Part shown: positions 63,017 through 64,000 of the stretch, piece by piece
Position numbering within the stretch: position 1 is the stretch's first letter
Layout of the letters: every line of letters starts with the position of its first letter
NCBI RefSeq assembly: GCF_001050375.1
Contig: NZ_KQ130482.1
Location: 388,954-452,953, forward strand
Origin: Catenovulum maritimum
Lineage (GTDB): Bacteria; Pseudomonadota; Gammaproteobacteria; Enterobacterales; Alteromonadaceae
Direction of reading: 5' to 3'
DNA length: 64,000 bases
Notes under the pieces: model-generated
The model's input: only the letters and a program-made list of their open reading frames with translations
The model's database searches: none
What the model was told of the DNA's origin: nothing
Translations under genes and position numbers: made by a program

Positions 63017-63051
63017 GCCCGAGTAAATTGTATATAGCCAAGTACTCGGGC
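63017..63051. terminator. bidirectional terminator
   Basis: The perfect arms GCCCGAGTA (63017-63025) and TACTCGGGC (63043-63051) have a 17-nt loop. They lie between the convergent genes ending at 63009 and 63123. Confidence 0.75.
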
Positions 63052-63122
63052 AAATTTAGAGAGTAAATCGTGCGATTATCTATTTCATTTTATAGCACGA
63101 TATAAATCTTATTCATTCCAAT

Positions 63123-64000
63123 TTATTTAAACTGGCACACCTGTCCTAGTAAGCCACTAGCAATACCAGAAAGGGCAACACTCGCGCTAGATACATCTTT
63201 GGACGCAACAAATAACTCTGAAGCTGATTGTTCAACTTTTGTCATGTTTTTCATGATTTCATCGCAAGTATATTTTTGCTCTTCGTTAGCGGAAGCAACC
63301 GTTAAATTAATGTTATCTAAATCTTGAATGCCTAGTAGTAGTTCATTTAGTGATGTACTGAGTTCATCCACAAGATGGATACCTCCTTCTGCTGAAGCAG
63401 ATGCTCTTTGCATTGAATCTACTGCTGCACCTGCAACTATAGTAAGGGAATTAATATTTTCTTGAATTTCGACTGTGCTTTGTTGCGTTCGAGTCGCAAG
63501 TAACCTAACTTCATCTGCTACAACGGCAAACCCCCTTCCATGCTCACCGGCTCTGGCTGCTTCGATAGCTGCATTTAATGCTAAAAGGTTGGTTTGCTCT
63601 GCAATAGCAGTGATGACGTCTAAAACTTCATTTATGCTTTCTACCTGACCTTTTAATTGCCCAAGTGTATCGGCTGAATGCAATACTTCGTTAACGAGTT
63701 GGTTGATGTTACCTTTGGCTAAATGAGCACGTTGCGAGTTTTCTTCGGTAATATCTTTAGCTCTTGATGTTTCAGATGATGCTTGGTTAGAATTTTCTGC
63801 AACTTCCTTTATTGTTAAATAAAACTGCTTTAATGCTTCGTTGATTTCGTGTGATTGTTCTTGTTGTGTGTAAGCTGCATTATTTGTTAATTCAGTAGTC
63901 ACATTTAGTTGGGTACTTGATGATGCAACACTTTCTGAGTGTTCTTTAATTGAACCGATTATTTGTTTTAGGAGTGACAGAAAATTGTTAAACCCTAGTG
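63123..64000 (-). CDS. methyl-accepting chemotaxis protein (partial, N-terminus outside window)
   Basis: The frame is open from the right edge of the window (63999) to the stop at 63123, about 292 residues. The MCP signalling tip is complete: [21 protein letters not shown] followed by [22 protein letters not shown]. The visible part holds only the cytoplasmic coiled-coil signalling domain. Sensor, transmembrane and HAMP regions would lie beyond the window. It is the second chemoreceptor here, after the one at 43532. Confidence 0.85.
   Translation of the reverse strand, partial: LGFNNFLSLLKQIIGSIKEHSESVASSSTQLNVTTELTNNAAYTQQEQSHEINEALKQFYLTIKEVAENSNQASSETSRAKDITEENSQRAHLAKGNINQLVNEVLHSADTLGQLKGQVESINEVLDVITAIAEQTNLLALNAAIEAARAGEHGRGFAVVADEVRLLATRTQQSTVEIQENINSLTIVAGAAVDSMQRASASAEGGIHLVDELSTSLNELLLGIQDLDNINLTVASANEEQKYTCDEIMKNMTKVEQSASELFVASKDVSSASVALSGIASGLLGQVCQFK

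Overview
The window is AT-rich chromosomal DNA from a marine, polysaccharide-degrading gammaproteobacterium. Two GH50 beta-agarases, a TonB-dependent receptor beside a tryptophan-halogenase-like flavoprotein, an S1 sulfatase, a GH88 hydrolase and a galactonate catabolic operon together suggest Alteromonadales of the Catenovulum/Paraglaciecola/Agarivorans kind. The genus is inferred from gene content only. No rRNA or tRNA gene was recognised.

Layout. 1-5.5 kb: the tail of an unknown gene, a periplasmic solute-binding-like protein, a 22-copy 53-bp tandem repeat array, and a secreted beta-helix protein. 5.5-20 kb: two secreted or lipid-anchored PQQ-type sugar dehydrogenases carrying cytochrome c motifs (one also has a ThuA domain), an ABM protein, a membrane-anchored metallopeptidase, a CRTAC1-like lipoprotein, a hybrid histidine kinase and a sensory diguanylate cyclase. 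20-32 kb: a polyuronate-type utilisation locus with GH88, sulfatase, dgoK kinase, GntR regulator, TonB receptor, halogenase-like FAD protein and a PL7-like lyase with two discoidin domains. 32.7-39.8 kb: an ECF sigma factor fused to a membrane domain, a divergent CadC-like regulator, GH50 agarase no. 1 and a lipoprotein of unknown function. 39.9-43.4 kb: a small island holding a retron-like reverse transcriptase and an ATPase-TOPRIM (OLD-like) effector. A structured putative msr/msd RNA lies in front of it, and decayed repeats and mobile-element debris flank it. 43.5-51 kb: a chemoreceptor, a 1,222-residue beta-propeller/cytochrome protein coupled to a small lipoprotein, and a second solute-binding-like paralogue. 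51-57.7 kb: a dgoD-dgoT-KDPGal aldolase-lactonase operon divergent from GH50 agarase no. 2. 57.7-64 kb: a permuted NlpC/P60 protein, an IS256-type transposase remnant, a merC/SEC-C/COG0523 metal operon behind a Zur-like palindrome, a DM13 lipoprotein, an unknown lipoprotein and a truncated chemoreceptor.

How the parts fit. The exo-agarases would release neoagarobiose and ultimately galactose. Galactonolactonase (a lipoprotein), a galactonate importer, galactonate dehydratase, KDGal kinase and KDPGal aldolase together make a De Ley-Doudoroff route from galactono-lactone to pyruvate and glyceraldehyde-3-phosphate. The kinase sits 28 kb away beside GH88, the sulfatase and a GntR regulator. No cytoplasmic galactose dehydrogenase is visible, so the extracytoplasmic sugar dehydrogenases are candidates for the first oxidation. 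A palindrome-like GTTAACAAT motif recurs upstream of several of these genes and is a candidate shared operator.

The most notable system is the retron-like island at about 40.2-43.0 kb.
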